A DNA stretch of 64,000 bases, taken from contig JAFAZF010000063.1 of NCBI GenBank assembly GCA_019239915.1, positions 62,001-126,000 of the forward strand, written 5' to 3'. The notes below the pieces were generated by a model that was not told the origin of the DNA, did no database searches, and was given only the letters and a program-made list of their open reading frames with translations. The translations under genes were made by a program, and so were the position numbers. Origin of the DNA: Sphingomonadaceae bacterium. Lineage in GTDB: Bacteria; Pseudomonadota; Alphaproteobacteria; Sphingomonadales; Sphingomonadaceae. The number at the start of each line of letters is the position of its first letter. Within the stretch, counting starts at the first letter, position 1. Of the stretch, positions 28,687 to 37,434 are shown one piece after another.

Positions 28687-30081
28687 TCAAGCGGCGCGGC
28701 CGGCGGTCGCGATGCTGCCCTGGCGCAGCGGCAGATGCAGCTGCGCGCGCAAGCCCGGCCAATTGTCGTCGAGCTCGAGCACGCCGCCGTGAAGATGCGC
28801 GATCGCTTCCACGAGCGTCAGCCCGAGCCCGGCGCCGGCGACGCTGCGCGAGGCATCGAGCCGGCCGAAGCGCCGGCGCGCGGCCTCGCGATCGGCGGGC
28901 GCGATGCCGGGACCGCGATCGGCGACGCCGAGCCGCACGGTCTCGCCATCGCGTTGCGCGAAGAGCTGCATCGCGCCGCCCGCGGCGGCGTGCTTCATGG
29001 CGTTGTCGACGAGGTTGCTGACCGCCTGGGCGAGCAGTTGCTCATGGCCGAAGAGCTGCATCGCGCCATGCCCGCTGCCGAGCACTTCGAGCGTGATCCC
29101 CGCCTCTTCGGCGAGCGGCTCGAACATTTCGCCGAGCTCGTCGACCAACGCCCTGGGATCGAGCCAGGCGAACTGCTCGCGCCCGCCCCCGGCCTCGGAA
29201 CGGCCGATCTCCAGCACCGTCGCAATGATCCGCATCAGCGTGTCGGTTTCCTGCAGCACGCCGCCGAGCAGGACGTCACGCTGGCCATCGTCGGCCGTGT
29301 TCATCGCCCGTTCGATACGCGCGCGCAGCCGCCCGACCGGCGAGCGCAGATCGTGCGCGAGGCTGTCGGTGAGCAGCCGCAGCTCGTTCATCAGCCGCTC
29401 GATGCGATCCAGCATGCGGTTGATGCGCTCGGCGAGACGATCGAACGAATCGCCGGCGCCGGTGAGCGGCAGGCGACGATCGAGCGCGCCGCCGCTGACC
29501 TCCGCGACCTGATCGACGCCTTCCGCCAGCGCCGAGACGCGCTTGCCGACATCGCGCGCGATCAGCAGGCCGCAGCCGACGCCGAGCCCCAGCGAAAGCA
29601 CCAGCGCGAGCAGCAGCGAACGCTCGATCGTCCGCTGCAGCGCGTACCGCTCACCGAGTTCACGTCCCGAGAGCAGCCAGCCGTCGGCGCCCAGCGAGCG
29701 CACCACATAGCCGCATTCGGACGGCGCCGGCTCGTCGGTGAGTCGCAGCCGGCTGATCTGCAGCACCGGCCCCGCCGCCATCGCCACCGGCGGCAGGAGC
29801 TGCCCGACATTGCCGGCGAGCGGGCGACCGTCGCGATCGAAGCGTTCGGCGACGAGCTGGCTGTCGCCGGTCGCAAGCGTGTCGCGCACCGCCTTGTCGA
29901 GCGCGCTGTCCGGAGCCACCGCGGCTAGCGCGCGCGCCTCCTCGAGGATGCGCTCGCGCACCGCCTGATCCTGATCGCGGGTGCGCACGTAGAGAAAGCC
30001 GACCAGCGCGAGATTGGAGGAGAGCGCCAGCAGCACCGCCAGCGCGGCGATGCGGAATGTCGTCGGGAAGCGGGTTCTCAC
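28687..30081 (-). CDS. Two-component sensor histidine kinase
   Basis: A 464-residue membrane kinase. Helices at about 11-32 and 153-175 enclose a ~120-residue periplasmic sensor region with no recognised fold. Then a HAMP domain (~176-230), the phospho-acceptor His near residue 243 in LTDSLAHDLRSPVGR, the N box NLVDNAMKHA, the G1 box DRGPGIAP and the G2 box GAGLGLTL. The start is GTG at 30081. It is preceded on the same strand by its likely response regulator, with a REPIN-like element in the 171-base gap. The stimulus is unknown. Confidence 0.92.
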   Translation of the reverse strand: MRTRFPTTFRIAALAVLLALSSNLALVGFLYVRTRDQDQAVRERILEEARALAAVAPDSALDKAVRDTLATGDSQLVAERFDRDGRPLAGNVGQLLPPVAMAAGPVLQISRLRLTDEPAPSECGYVVRSLGADGWLLSGRELGERYALQRTIERSLLLALVLSLGLGVGCGLLIARDVGKRVSALAEGVDQVAEVSGGALDRRLPLTGAGDSFDRLAERINRMLDRIERLMNELRLLTDSLAHDLRSPVGRLRARIERAMNTADDGQRDVLLGGVLQETDTLMRIIATVLEIGRSEAGGGREQFAWLDPRALVDELGEMFEPLAEEAGITLEVLGSGHGAMQLFGHEQLLAQAVSNLVDNAMKHAAAGGAMQLFAQRDGETVRLGVADRGPGIAPADREAARRRFGRLDASRSVAGAGLGLTLVEAIAHLHGGVLELDDNWPGLRAQLHLPLRQGSIATAGRAA

Positions 30082-30116
30082 GTGGCGCCGGCGGGGATCG
30101 CGACCCTGCGCCCCAT

Positions 30117-30208
30117 CCGTTCGTGCCGAGCTCGTCGAAGCATCGTTCTTACTTCTTCACTGCCGCCGAAGGACGAGTACGGCAATTCGACAGGCTCAGT
30201 GCGAACGG
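30117..30208. repeat. REPIN-like inverted pair (copy 3)
   Basis: CCGTTCGTGCCGAGCTCGTC plus GAAGCA at 30117-30142 and the inverted ATTCGACAGGCTCAGTGCGA plus ACGG at 30185-30208. It lies between the response regulator and kinase genes, inside what should be one transcript. Confidence 0.75.
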
Positions 30209-30252
30209 CCCTTGCCGGTGGCGGGCCACGACGCGCAGCGCCGCGAAAAATC

Positions 30253-30942
30253 TCAACCGGCCGCGGCGAGACGGTAGCCGGCGCCACGGACCGTATGCAG
30301 GATCGGCTGATCGAAGCCGTCCTCGATCTTGCGCCGCAGCCGGCTGACATGGACGTCAATGACGTTGGTGCCAGGATCGAAATGATATTCCCACACCTGC
30401 TCGAGCAGCATCGTGCGGGTGACGACGCGGCCGGCGTTGCGCGCGAAATATTCGAGCAGTCGATATTCGCGCGGCTTGAGCTCGATCTGCTTGCCGGCGC
30501 GCTTGACGGTACGCGCGAGCGGCTCGATCTCGAGATCGCCGACGACGAGGCGCAGGTCCGGCGCCGCGGCCTTGCCGTCGGCGCGGCGCAGCAGCGCGTT
30601 GGCGCGCGCGAGCAGCTCGGCGAAGCTGAACGGCTTGACGAGATAGTCGTCCGATCCCGCCTCCAGTCCCTCGATGCGGTCGCCGACGGTCGCCAGTGCC
30701 GAGAGGACCAGCACCGGCGTGTCGACGCCGGCAGCACGCAGCGCGCGGAGCATCGAAAGCCCGTCCATCCCCGGCACCATGCGATCGAGGATGATGAGGT
30801 CGAAACCCATGTCAGAGGCGAGATAGAGCCCCTCGCGCGCATCCGAGACATGCTCGACGCTATGCCCTTCTTCGGCGAGCCCGCGCGACAGGTAGAGCGC
30901 GGTTTCGCTGTCATCTTCGACGAGGAGGATCTTGCGGCCCAT
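30253..30942 (-). CDS. OmpR/PhoB-family response regulator
   Basis: A 229-residue regulator. The receiver domain starts GRKILLVEDDSETALYLSRG, with the phospho-acceptor Asp at residue 53 in IILDRMVPGMDG and the conserved Lys in YLVKPFSFAELLAR. The C-terminal winged helix has LKPREYRLLEYFARNAGRVVTR and VIDVHVSRLRRKIEDGF. An alternative ATG lies four codons upstream (30954). It pairs with the downstream histidine kinase. A perfect 22-base palindrome and a 12-bp stem-loop lie upstream and may be its control region. Confidence 0.92.
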   Translation of the reverse strand: MGRKILLVEDDSETALYLSRGLAEEGHSVEHVSDAREGLYLASDMGFDLIILDRMVPGMDGLSMLRALRAAGVDTPVLVLSALATVGDRIEGLEAGSDDYLVKPFSFAELLARANALLRRADGKAAAPDLRLVVGDLEIEPLARTVKRAGKQIELKPREYRLLEYFARNAGRVVTRTMLLEQVWEYHFDPGTNVIDVHVSRLRRKIEDGFDQPILHTVRGAGYRLAAAG

Positions 30943-31020
30943 CGTTTCGCCCATTGCCCCGGCACGCGGATTAGCGCCGGCAGCGGCCTTCCGACAAGAC
31001 GCGCGCTCGGCAAAGTGGGT

Positions 31021-31056
31021 GTCCGCCCGGCGGATGCGTCAATACGCCGGGCGGAC
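31021..31056. repeat. Inverted repeat upstream of the response regulator gene
   Basis: GTCCGCCCGGCG (31021-31032) and CGCCGGGCGGAC (31045-31056) are exact inverted copies around a 12-base loop, about 70 bases before the response regulator start. No U-run follows on either strand, so it is a weak candidate for a gdhA terminator and a better one for a leader structure or operator. Confidence 0.6.
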
Positions 31057-31177
31057 GGACAACCGGTGCGGCCTAACCAGGGGTACATGGAGGAGGCGGC
31101 CGCCCCGATCGAGCATGAGGAGCCCTGCGGCTCTCGCATGCGGGATAGGCGGGGCGGCGTCTCGGTGGGCTTTCGGA

Positions 31178-31199
31178 CGCATGACAATTTTGTCATGCG
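31178..31199. promoter_or_regulatory. Perfect 22-base palindrome, probable operator
   Basis: CGCATGACAA-TT-TTGTCATGCG, ten-base arms with a two-base centre, in the 393-base gap between the 3' end of gdhA and the two-component genes. The TGACAA/TTGTCA half-sites are typical of dimeric regulator operators. It lies about 225 bases upstream of the response regulator start. The rest of this gap holds the stem-loop at 31021 and a REPIN-like pair. Confidence 0.55.
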
Positions 31200-31231
31200 T
31201 GTTCATGTTTAGGTGCGGACCTCGTCTGACT

Positions 31232-31328
31232 CCGTTCCGCTCGCTTCGAGCTTGTCGAGAAGTGGCCACTCGGGACGGCTTCTCGACAACCGCGTCTCGA
31301 CAAGCTCGACGCTGCTCGAAGCGAACGG
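31232..31328. repeat. REPIN-like inverted pair (copy 4, variant)
   Basis: CCGTTCCGCTCGCTTCGAGC plus TTGTCGAGAAG at 31232-31262 and the inverted TCTCGACAAGCTCGACGCTG plus CTCGAAGCGAACGG at 31295-31328, just beyond the gdhA stop. Same variant as the pair between fusA and rpsG. Confidence 0.7.
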
Positions 31329-31347
31329 CGGATTCATATGAGCGGCT

Positions 31348-32703
31348 TCACACCACGCCGTAGGCCAGCATCGCGTCGGCGACCTTCTTGAAGCCGGCGA
31401 TGTTCGCGCCCTTGACGTAGTCGACATGATCCTTGTCGACCTGCCCATAAGTGAGGCAGCTGGTGTGGATGCCTTCCATGATGTCGAGGAGGAGCTGCTG
31501 GAGTTCCGCCTCCTTCCAGGAGCGGCGCTCGGAATTCTGGCTCATCTCCAGCCCCGAGACCGCCACGCCGCCGGCGTTCGCCGCCTTGCCCGGCGCATAG
31601 AGGATGCGGGCATCCTTGAAGACGTGCACGCCGGCGAGGTCGGTCGGCATGTTGGCGCCTTCCGAAACCGCCTTGCAGCCGTTCGCGACGAGCGTCTTGG
31701 CATCCTCGCCGTTGAGCTCGTTCTGCGTCGCGCAGGGCAGTGCCGCGTCGCACGGCACGCCCCATGGCGTCTTGCCTTCGGTGAAGGTCGCGCCCTTGAA
31801 CTGCTCGGCATAATCCTGGATGCGGCCGCGGCGCTTGGTCTTGTGCTCCTTCACCCAGTCGATCTTCTCCTGGGTGATGCCGTCGGGATCGTGGATGAAG
31901 CCGCCCGAGTCGGAGAAGGTCAGCACCTTGCCGCCGAGCTGGACGATCTTCTCCGCGGCATGCGTCGCGACGTTGCCGGAGCCCGAGATCACCGCGGTCT
32001 TGCCGACGAGATCCTGGCCTTTGGTGCGGAGCATGTTGGCGAGGAAATAGACCGCGCCGTAGCCGGTCGCCTCGGGGCGGATCAGCGAGCCGCCATATTC
32101 GAGACCCTTGCCGGTGAGGACGCCGGTGAACTGGTTCGTAATGCGCTTATACTGGCCGAACATGAAGCCGATCTCGCGGCCGCCCACGCCGATGTCACCG
32201 GCGGGCACATCGACGTCGGCGCCGATGTGGCGATAAAGCTCCGTCATGAAGCTCTGGCAGAAGCGCATGATCTCGCGGACCGACTTGCCCTTCGGATTGA
32301 AGTTCGATCCGCCCTTGCCGCCGCCCATCGGCAGGCCAGTCAGCGCGTTCTTGAAGGTCTGCTCGAAGGCGAGGAACTTGAGCACGCTCTCGTTGACCGA
32401 GGGATGGAAGCGGATGCCACCCTTATAGGGGCCGATCGCGTTGTTGTTCTGGACGCGATAGCCGCGCTGGACGCGGACATTGCCGTTATCGTCTTCCCAG
32501 CAGACGCGGAAGGAGACGACGCGGTCCGGCTCCGCGATGCGGCGCAGGATCTGCTCGGAGTGATAGTCCTCCTTGTCCTTGATGAAGTCGTAAATATCCT
32601 CGGCGACTTCCTGCACCGCCTGGACGAACTCGGGCTGACCCGGGTTACGCTTCTTCACGCCTTCGAGGAACGTCGGCAGGTCGACATGATCGGATACGGC
32701 CAT
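31348..32703 (-). CDS. gdhA: NADP-specific glutamate dehydrogenase
   Basis: A 451-residue hexameric enzyme that aminates 2-oxoglutarate with ammonia. Visible: GYRVQNNNAIGPYKGGIRFH, the catalytic-Lys region LTGLPMGGGKGGSNFNPKG, DVDVPAGDIGVGGREIGFM, and the nucleotide fold AVISGSGNVATHAAEK. It lies between adk and rpsM, where ribosomal genes normally adjoin, and its substrate links it to the TCA cluster only functionally. Full length and intact. Confidence 0.97.
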   Translation of the reverse strand: MAVSDHVDLPTFLEGVKKRNPGQPEFVQAVQEVAEDIYDFIKDKEDYHSEQILRRIAEPDRVVSFRVCWEDDNGNVRVQRGYRVQNNNAIGPYKGGIRFHPSVNESVLKFLAFEQTFKNALTGLPMGGGKGGSNFNPKGKSVREIMRFCQSFMTELYRHIGADVDVPAGDIGVGGREIGFMFGQYKRITNQFTGVLTGKGLEYGGSLIRPEATGYGAVYFLANMLRTKGQDLVGKTAVISGSGNVATHAAEKIVQLGGKVLTFSDSGGFIHDPDGITQEKIDWVKEHKTKRRGRIQDYAEQFKGATFTEGKTPWGVPCDAALPCATQNELNGEDAKTLVANGCKAVSEGANMPTDLAGVHVFKDARILYAPGKAANAGGVAVSGLEMSQNSERRSWKEAELQQLLLDIMEGIHTSCLTYGQVDKDHVDYVKGANIAGFKKVADAMLAYGVV

Positions 32704-32846
32704 CGTGGCACCCCCTGATTGAGATTGTGCGGCCCATGTCGCCCTCGTCGTGTCGCGAAGGATTTCCTGTCGCTTGGGGTAGGACAGCTAGATTACGGCT
32801 GCAAGACCGACGCGCACGTGACTGTCCCCCGGCGCGCCAAGCGCGC

Positions 32847-33365
32847 TCAACGGCTTGCCCCGAGCTTCGCCGCGAGATGCGCGAGCTGGCCGGCGATCAC
32901 CGCGTCGACGGCCGGCGCGATCGCCTTCATTCCGCCCGGCATGTAGCCCGCCACCGCATAGGTGAAGCTGATCGTCGTGCCCCCGGGCGCGGGCAGCATC
33001 GCGAGGCTGAGCGTGCCAGCCACGGCATGCTCCTGGAACGGCCCGAGCGCGCCCGACAGCCGCAGCAGCTTGCCCGGCAGGATCGCGATGACGCGGCCAT
33101 GCTCGATGCGGCCGCGCTCCGGCATCGCCTCGCAGAAGCAGCCGCCGACGTGCGGATCGAGGCTGAGATTCGCCGCCGAACCGGACCATGTGTGCTTGGC
33201 ATCCCACCAGAGCTGCGGCTGGCCGAGCGCCTGCCATGCGGTGACGGCGTCGGCGTGGACAGTAATGCTGGACGAAACCTCGAAGCCGACATCGCTGCTC
33301 GAGGTGATCGCGGCGACGGCAGGGGCCGAGAACAATGCGGCAGCGAAAATGACGGACGCCCGCAT
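32847..33365 (-). CDS. Secreted SRPBCC-family protein
   Basis: A 172-residue protein with signal peptide MRASVIFAAALFSAPAVAA and a START-like (SRPBCC) fold: VSSSITVHADAVTAWQALGQPQLWWDAKHTW at the front, GGCFCEAMP, VIAILPGKLLRLSGALGPFQ, and a long C-terminal helix. Such proteins bind hydrophobic ligands or resemble AHSA1; a secreted member is less common. Ligand unknown. Confidence 0.8.
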   Translation of the reverse strand: MRASVIFAAALFSAPAVAAITSSSDVGFEVSSSITVHADAVTAWQALGQPQLWWDAKHTWSGSAANLSLDPHVGGCFCEAMPERGRIEHGRVIAILPGKLLRLSGALGPFQEHAVAGTLSLAMLPAPGGTTISFTYAVAGYMPGGMKAIAPAVDAVIAGQLAHLAAKLGASR

Positions 33366-33437
33366 GGCCGCCTCCCTTCAGGTAACCCGGCGGAAAGCTG
33401 GGTTTCGGGAGACGAATAGATACGCTTATCGCACCAG

Positions 33438-33457
33438 ATGCCAGCTTTCGCTGGCAT
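33438..33457. repeat. Hairpin, stem ATGCCAGC, GAAA loop (minus)
   Basis: Perfect 8-bp stem ATGCCAGC-TTTC-GCTGGCAT in the 222-base gap between adk and the SRPBCC gene. Same GC-GNRR-GC core as the hairpins around the GIY-YIG genes. Confidence 0.8.
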
Positions 33458-33485
33458 GACGCTATTTGGCGGGGATACCGCTCCG

Positions 33486-33558
33486 TGCTCCGGCGGAGGC
33501 CGGCGCGCAGGCAAGCAACGTCGCGCCCACTATCCCGCGCCCCGGCCTCCGCCGGAGC
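33486..33558. repeat. Hairpin pair, stem GCTCCGGC, GGAG loops
   Basis: GTGCTCCGGC-GGAG-GCCGGCGC near 33487-33506 (one mismatch) and an inverted GGCCTCCGCC-centred hairpin at 33542-33558 (one mismatch). Same gap as the preceding hairpin. Confidence 0.7.
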
Positions 33559-33587
33559 ACGGGTTTCTCAGGACCCCGAGCCCCTAC

Positions 33588-34259
33588 TCAGCTCGCGACT
33601 GTCTCACTGTCTAGGATCGCCGCGATCTCCTTTGAAACCGCTGCCATCTCGGCCATGCCGTCGACGCGCTTCACCAGCCCGCGCTCTTCGTAATAAGGCA
33701 GGATCGGCGCCGTCTTGGCGTGATATTCCTCCATGCGCGTGCGCACCGTCTCCTCATTGTCGTCGGGGCGGCGCTTGAACTCGTGGTGGCCGCATACGTC
33801 GCAGGTGTCCGCGACCTTCGGCATCTTGAACGTGTCATGATAGCCGGCGCCGCAATTGGCGCAGCTGAAGCGGCCGACGACGCGCTCGACGAGCGCTTCC
33901 TCGTCAACGACGAGCTCGATGACGTGATCGAGCTTGCGGCCGCGCTCGGCGAGGATGAAGTCGAGCGCCTCCGCCTGCGCCTGGGTGCGCGGATAGCCGT
34001 CGAAGATCGCGCCGCCGCGGCCTTCCTTGGATTTGGTCTCATCGAGCCGCTCGCCGATCAGCGCGGAGACGATCGCGTCCGAGACCAGGCCGCCCTTGTC
34101 CATGATCGCCTTGGCCTGGAGGCCGGCCGGGGTGCCGGCCTTGACCGCGGCGCGCAGCATATCGCCCGTTGAGAGCTGGATCATGCCACGTTCGGCGACG
34201 AGCTTCTCCGCCTGCGTCCCTTTCCCCGCCCCCGGCGGCCCGAGCAAGATGATGTTCAT
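33588..34259 (-). CDS. adk: Adenylate kinase
   Basis: A 223-residue nucleotide kinase interconverting ATP, ADP and AMP. P-loop LLGPPGAGKGTQAEKL at the start, AMP-site STGDMLRAAV and DGYPRT. The lid domain contains four Cys (CANCGAGYHD ... CDVCGHHEF), so it is the zinc-binding long-lid type. Its ATG overlaps the secY stop (ATGA). The gene that normally follows, rpsM, is 5 kb away. Confidence 0.98.
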   Translation of the reverse strand: MNIILLGPPGAGKGTQAEKLVAERGMIQLSTGDMLRAAVKAGTPAGLQAKAIMDKGGLVSDAIVSALIGERLDETKSKEGRGGAIFDGYPRTQAQAEALDFILAERGRKLDHVIELVVDEEALVERVVGRFSCANCGAGYHDTFKMPKVADTCDVCGHHEFKRRPDDNEETVRTRMEEYHAKTAPILPYYEERGLVKRVDGMAEMAAVSKEIAAILDSETVAS

Positions 34260-35623
34260 CGCCGCAATGCCCCTCCTTTGAGCTTCGCCTTCTTGATGAG
34301 GTCGCCATATTGGTGCGCGAGCAGGTGGCTCTGGATCTGTGCGACGGTGTCCATCGTCACGTTGACGACGATCAGCAGGCTGGTGCCGCCGAAGCCGACG
34401 AGATGGCGCGGCATCACCGCTTCGGGCACGATGCAGATCAGCGTCAGATAGGCCGCGCCGACGACGGTGATCCGGGTCAACACGTAATCAAGATAGACCT
34501 CGGTGTTCTTGCCCGGGCGGATGCCGGGGATGAAGCCGCCATAGCGCTTGAGGTTATCCGCCGTCTCCTCCGGATTGAACACCACCGCGGTATAGAAGAA
34601 GGAGAAGAAGATGATGCCCGCCGCATAGAGCACGAAATAGATCGGGCTATCGATCCCGATCCACTGGTTGAGCGAGATCAGGAAATCGCCGAACCGGCTC
34701 TGGCCCGAAAGGTGGTTGCCGGCGAACTGCGTGATCGTCAGCGGCATCGCGAGCAGCGACGAGGCGAAGATCGGCGGGATCACATTGGCGGTGTTGATCT
34801 TGAGCGGCAGGAAGCTCTTGTCCGCCTGCATCATGCCGCGCTGGGTTTGGCGCTTGGGATATTGGATGAGCACGCGGCGCTGCGCGCGCTCCATGAAGCA
34901 GATGAACAGGATCAGGCCGACCACCAGCGCGATGGCGCCGATCACCAGCAGCGGCGAGGAGGCGCCGGTGCGGATACCTTCGAGCGCGTTGCCGAGCGTC
35001 TGCGGCAGCTGCGCGAGGATGCCCGACATGATCAAGAGCGAGACACCGTTGCCGATGCCGCGGCTGGTGATCTGCTCGCCGAGCCACATCAGGAACATCG
35101 TGCCGCCGACGAGGCTGATCACGGTGACGACGCGGAACAGCAGGCCGGGATCGATCACGGCCGACTGGCCCTGCCCCGCGCCCCAACTCTCGAGCCCGAC
35201 GGCGATGCCATAGGCCTGGATCGCGGTCAGGCCGACGGTGCCGTAGCGGGTATATTGGTTGAGCTTCTTGCGGCCGCTCTCGCCTTCCTTCTTGATCGCG
35301 TTGAGCTGCGGCGACAGCGAGGTCGACAGCTGCACGACGATCGAGGCGGTGATGTATGGCATCACGCCCAGCGCCACGATCGACATGCGATGCAGCGCGC
35401 CGCCCGAGAAATTGTTGAAGAAATCGAGCACGCCGCCCTGCGTGGTGTTGAACAGCGTCGCCAGCGCGCGCGGATCGATGCCGGGCAGCGGCACGAACGA
35501 GAGCAGCCGGTAGACGATCAGCGCGCCGAGCGTGAACCACAGCCGGTTCTTGAGCTCGGTCGCCTGGCCGAACTTCGACAGGCTGAGGTTGGCGGCCATA
35601 TTGCGTTCGGCAGCGGTTGCCAT
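34256..35623 (-). CDS. secY: Protein translocase subunit SecY
   Basis: A 455-residue ten-helix channel of the Sec translocon. Visible: LWFTLGALIVYRLLSFVPLPGID, the plug region with GGALHRMSIVALGVMPYITASI, GIGNGVSLLIM, and the C-terminal TLICIVPEAVMPRHLVGFGGTSLLIVVNV. An alternative ATG lies eight codons in (MAANLSLSK). It follows rplO after a 227-base gap occupied by a hairpin pair. Confidence 0.98.
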   Translation of the reverse strand: MATAAERNMAANLSLSKFGQATELKNRLWFTLGALIVYRLLSFVPLPGIDPRALATLFNTTQGGVLDFFNNFSGGALHRMSIVALGVMPYITASIVVQLSTSLSPQLNAIKKEGESGRKKLNQYTRYGTVGLTAIQAYGIAVGLESWGAGQGQSAVIDPGLLFRVVTVISLVGGTMFLMWLGEQITSRGIGNGVSLLIMSGILAQLPQTLGNALEGIRTGASSPLLVIGAIALVVGLILFICFMERAQRRVLIQYPKRQTQRGMMQADKSFLPLKINTANVIPPIFASSLLAMPLTITQFAGNHLSGQSRFGDFLISLNQWIGIDSPIYFVLYAAGIIFFSFFYTAVVFNPEETADNLKRYGGFIPGIRPGKNTEVYLDYVLTRITVVGAAYLTLICIVPEAVMPRHLVGFGGTSLLIVVNVTMDTVAQIQSHLLAHQYGDLIKKAKLKGGALRR

Positions 35624-35766
35624 GCGTTACTCGACCTTCAGGAAAAACGATGAAGCGGCGGAGTACGCCCCCGCACCCGCCGCTCCATATAGTGGTCCTT
35701 CAGCGTTTGTCTCGCCCGAAGCGGCGCGTTTGCGATGGAGCACGCGCCGGCGAAATCAGCCGCGGT

Positions 35767-35840
35767 GCTCCTGCGAAAGCAGGAGCCGTTTACGGCAAGA
35801 GCTGCGCCCCAACCACCGATGCTCCTGCTTCCGCAGGAGC
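35767..35840. repeat. Hairpin pair between secY and rplO, stem GCTCCTGC
   Basis: GCTCCTGC-GAAA-GCAGGAGC at 35767-35786 and inverted GCTCCTGC-TTCC-GCAGGAGC at 35821-35840, 34 bases apart. Identical stem to the set around GIY-YIG copy 1, but here inside the spc ribosomal operon. Confidence 0.9.
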
Positions 35841-35850
35841 ATGGCGGCGC

Positions 35851-36387
35851 CTAAGCGCGCTTCGCCTTCTTGGCGTCGCGGACGCTGTTCTTCTTCGCCG
35901 CGGCCTTTTCCGCCGCCGGCACGACCTCGATCACCTCGACCGAGCCGCCCGCCGCCTCGATCGCCGCCTTCGCCGAGGCGGTAACGCCCGCGACGCGGAA
36001 CGAGAGCTTCGCCGAGAGCGCGCCCTTGCCGAGGATGCGCACGCCGTGCTTGCCGCCGCGCGCGACGCCTGCCGCCTTCAGCGCGTCATGGTCGATCGTG
36101 CCGTCCGCCGAAAGCTTGCCGGCATCGACGAGCGCCTGGAGCTGGCCGAGATTGACCTCGGCATGATCCTTGGCGAACGGATTGTTGAAGCCGCGCTTCG
36201 GGATCCGCATGTGGAGCGGCATCTGGCCGCCCTCGAAGCCCTTGATCGAGACGCCCTCGCGGCTCTTCTGGCCCTTCTGGCCGCGGCCGGCGGTCTTGCC
36301 GAGCCCCGAGCCGATGCCGCGGCCGACGCGGACGCGGCCCTTGCGGGCGCCCTGGTTGTCGCGGATGTCGTTCAGTTCAAAAGACAT
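35851..36387 (-). CDS. rplO: 50S ribosomal protein L15
   Basis: A 178-residue late-assembly protein. [40 protein letters not shown] is the diagnostic Gly-rich start; the tail [14 protein letters not shown] is an alphaproteobacterial extension. The ATG at 36387 matches the usual MxLNDIRD-type N-terminus. Confidence 0.98.
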   Translation of the reverse strand: MSFELNDIRDNQGARKGRVRVGRGIGSGLGKTAGRGQKGQKSREGVSIKGFEGGQMPLHMRIPKRGFNNPFAKDHAEVNLGQLQALVDAGKLSADGTIDHDALKAAGVARGGKHGVRILGKGALSAKLSFRVAGVTASAKAAIEAAGGSVEVIEVVPAAEKAAAKKNSVRDAKKAKRA

Positions 36388-36423
36388 GTCGTGCACTCGC
36401 TTTCGCTATGTTCGCGCAAAGTC

Positions 36424-36470
36424 CCCTCTCCTGCTTTCGCGGGAGAGGGAGGAACCCGCCGTCAGGCGGG
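36424..36470. repeat. Hairpins between rplO and rpmD
   Basis: CCCTCTCCTGC-TTTC-GCGGGAGAGGG at 36424-36449 (11-bp stem with one T-G pair and the usual core), then CCCGCC-GTCA-GGCGGG at 36455-36470. Confidence 0.75.
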
Positions 36471-36487
36471 AGGGGGCTAGCGGGTCG

Positions 36488-36667
36488 TTACCCTTCCAGC
36501 ACTTCCACCATGTGGGGAAGCTTGCGGATCATGCCGCGCACTTCGGGCGTGTCCTCGAGCTCGCTCACGCGATGCATCTTGTTCAGCCCGAGGCCGATCA
36601 GCGTCGCGCGCTGGTCCTTGGTGCGGCGGATCGGCGAACCGATCTGCTTGATCTTGATCGTCGCCAC
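36488..36667 (-). CDS. rpmD: 50S ribosomal protein L30
   Basis: A 59-residue protein starting at GTG 36667: [20 protein letters not shown], then [20 protein letters not shown] and the end [11 protein letters not shown]. This is a full-length bacterial L30. It is short enough to be missed by size-filtered gene calling. It lies six bases after rpsE and before rplO, the normal position. Confidence 0.97.
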   Translation of the reverse strand: MATIKIKQIGSPIRRTKDQRATLIGLGLNKMHRVSELEDTPEVRGMIRKLPHMVEVLEG

Positions 36668-36673
36668 TTGCGC

Positions 36674-37432
36674 TTACTCCGTGATCATCTCGGCGTCGGC
36701 GGCAGCCTCCGCCTTCGACGCACCCGCCGCACGGCCGAGCAGGTCGGCGATCTTCTTGCCGCGACGCTGCGCCACCGACTTGGGGCTGGACTGATCCTTG
36801 AGCGCTTCGAACGTCGCACGGATCATGTTGTACGGGTTCGACGTGCCGACCGACTTGGTGACGACGTCGTGCACGCCGAGCGATTCGAAGATCGCGCGCA
36901 TCGGGCCGCCGGCGATGATGCCGGTGCCCGCCGGCGCCGAGCGCAGCGTCACGCGGCCGGCGCCGAAATGGCCGTTGCCGTCATGATGGAGCGTGCGCCC
37001 CTCGCGCAGCGGCACGCGGACCATCGCCTTCTTGGCCGATGCGGTCGCCTTCGAGATCGCCTCGGGCACTTCGCGCGCCTTGCCGTGGCCGAAGCCCGCG
37101 CGGCCCTTGCCGTCGCCGACGACGACCAGCGCCGCGAAGCCGAAGCGCTTGCCGCCCTTCACCGTCTTGGAGACGCGGTTGATGTGGACGAGCTTCTCGA
37201 TGAACTCCTCGCCGCCTTCGTCGGCACCACCGCGATTGCCGTCGCGACGCCCGCGATTGCCGTCCCGACCGCCGCGACCACCGTCACGGCCGCCGCCACG
37301 ACCGCCACGACCGCCGCGCGGGCCACGACCGCCGCCGGGGCCGCCCGGGCCGCCCGGACCCGCGCCGAAGCCCTGCGCCTCCTGCGGAGCGCCACCCTCG
37401 GGCGCACCGGTGTTTTCGGTCTCGTCAGCCAT
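36674..37432 (-). CDS. rpsE: 30S ribosomal protein S5 with long Gly/Arg-rich N-terminus
   Basis: A 252-residue protein. The S5 core (from [20 protein letters not shown] near residue 75, through [17 protein letters not shown] and [15 protein letters not shown]) is normal. It is preceded by about 70 low-complexity residues with many RGG and GGR units (for example [19 protein letters not shown]). E. coli S5 has nothing comparable. The extension is in frame with no internal start of good quality before the core, so it is probably made. Confidence 0.96.
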   Translation of the reverse strand: MADETENTGAPEGGAPQEAQGFGAGPGGPGGPGGGRGPRGGRGGRGGGRDGGRGGRDGNRGRRDGNRGGADEGGEEFIEKLVHINRVSKTVKGGKRFGFAALVVVGDGKGRAGFGHGKAREVPEAISKATASAKKAMVRVPLREGRTLHHDGNGHFGAGRVTLRSAPAGTGIIAGGPMRAIFESLGVHDVVTKSVGTSNPYNMIRATFEALKDQSSPKSVAQRRGKKIADLLGRAAGASKAEAAADAEMITE

Positions 37433-37434
37433 CG

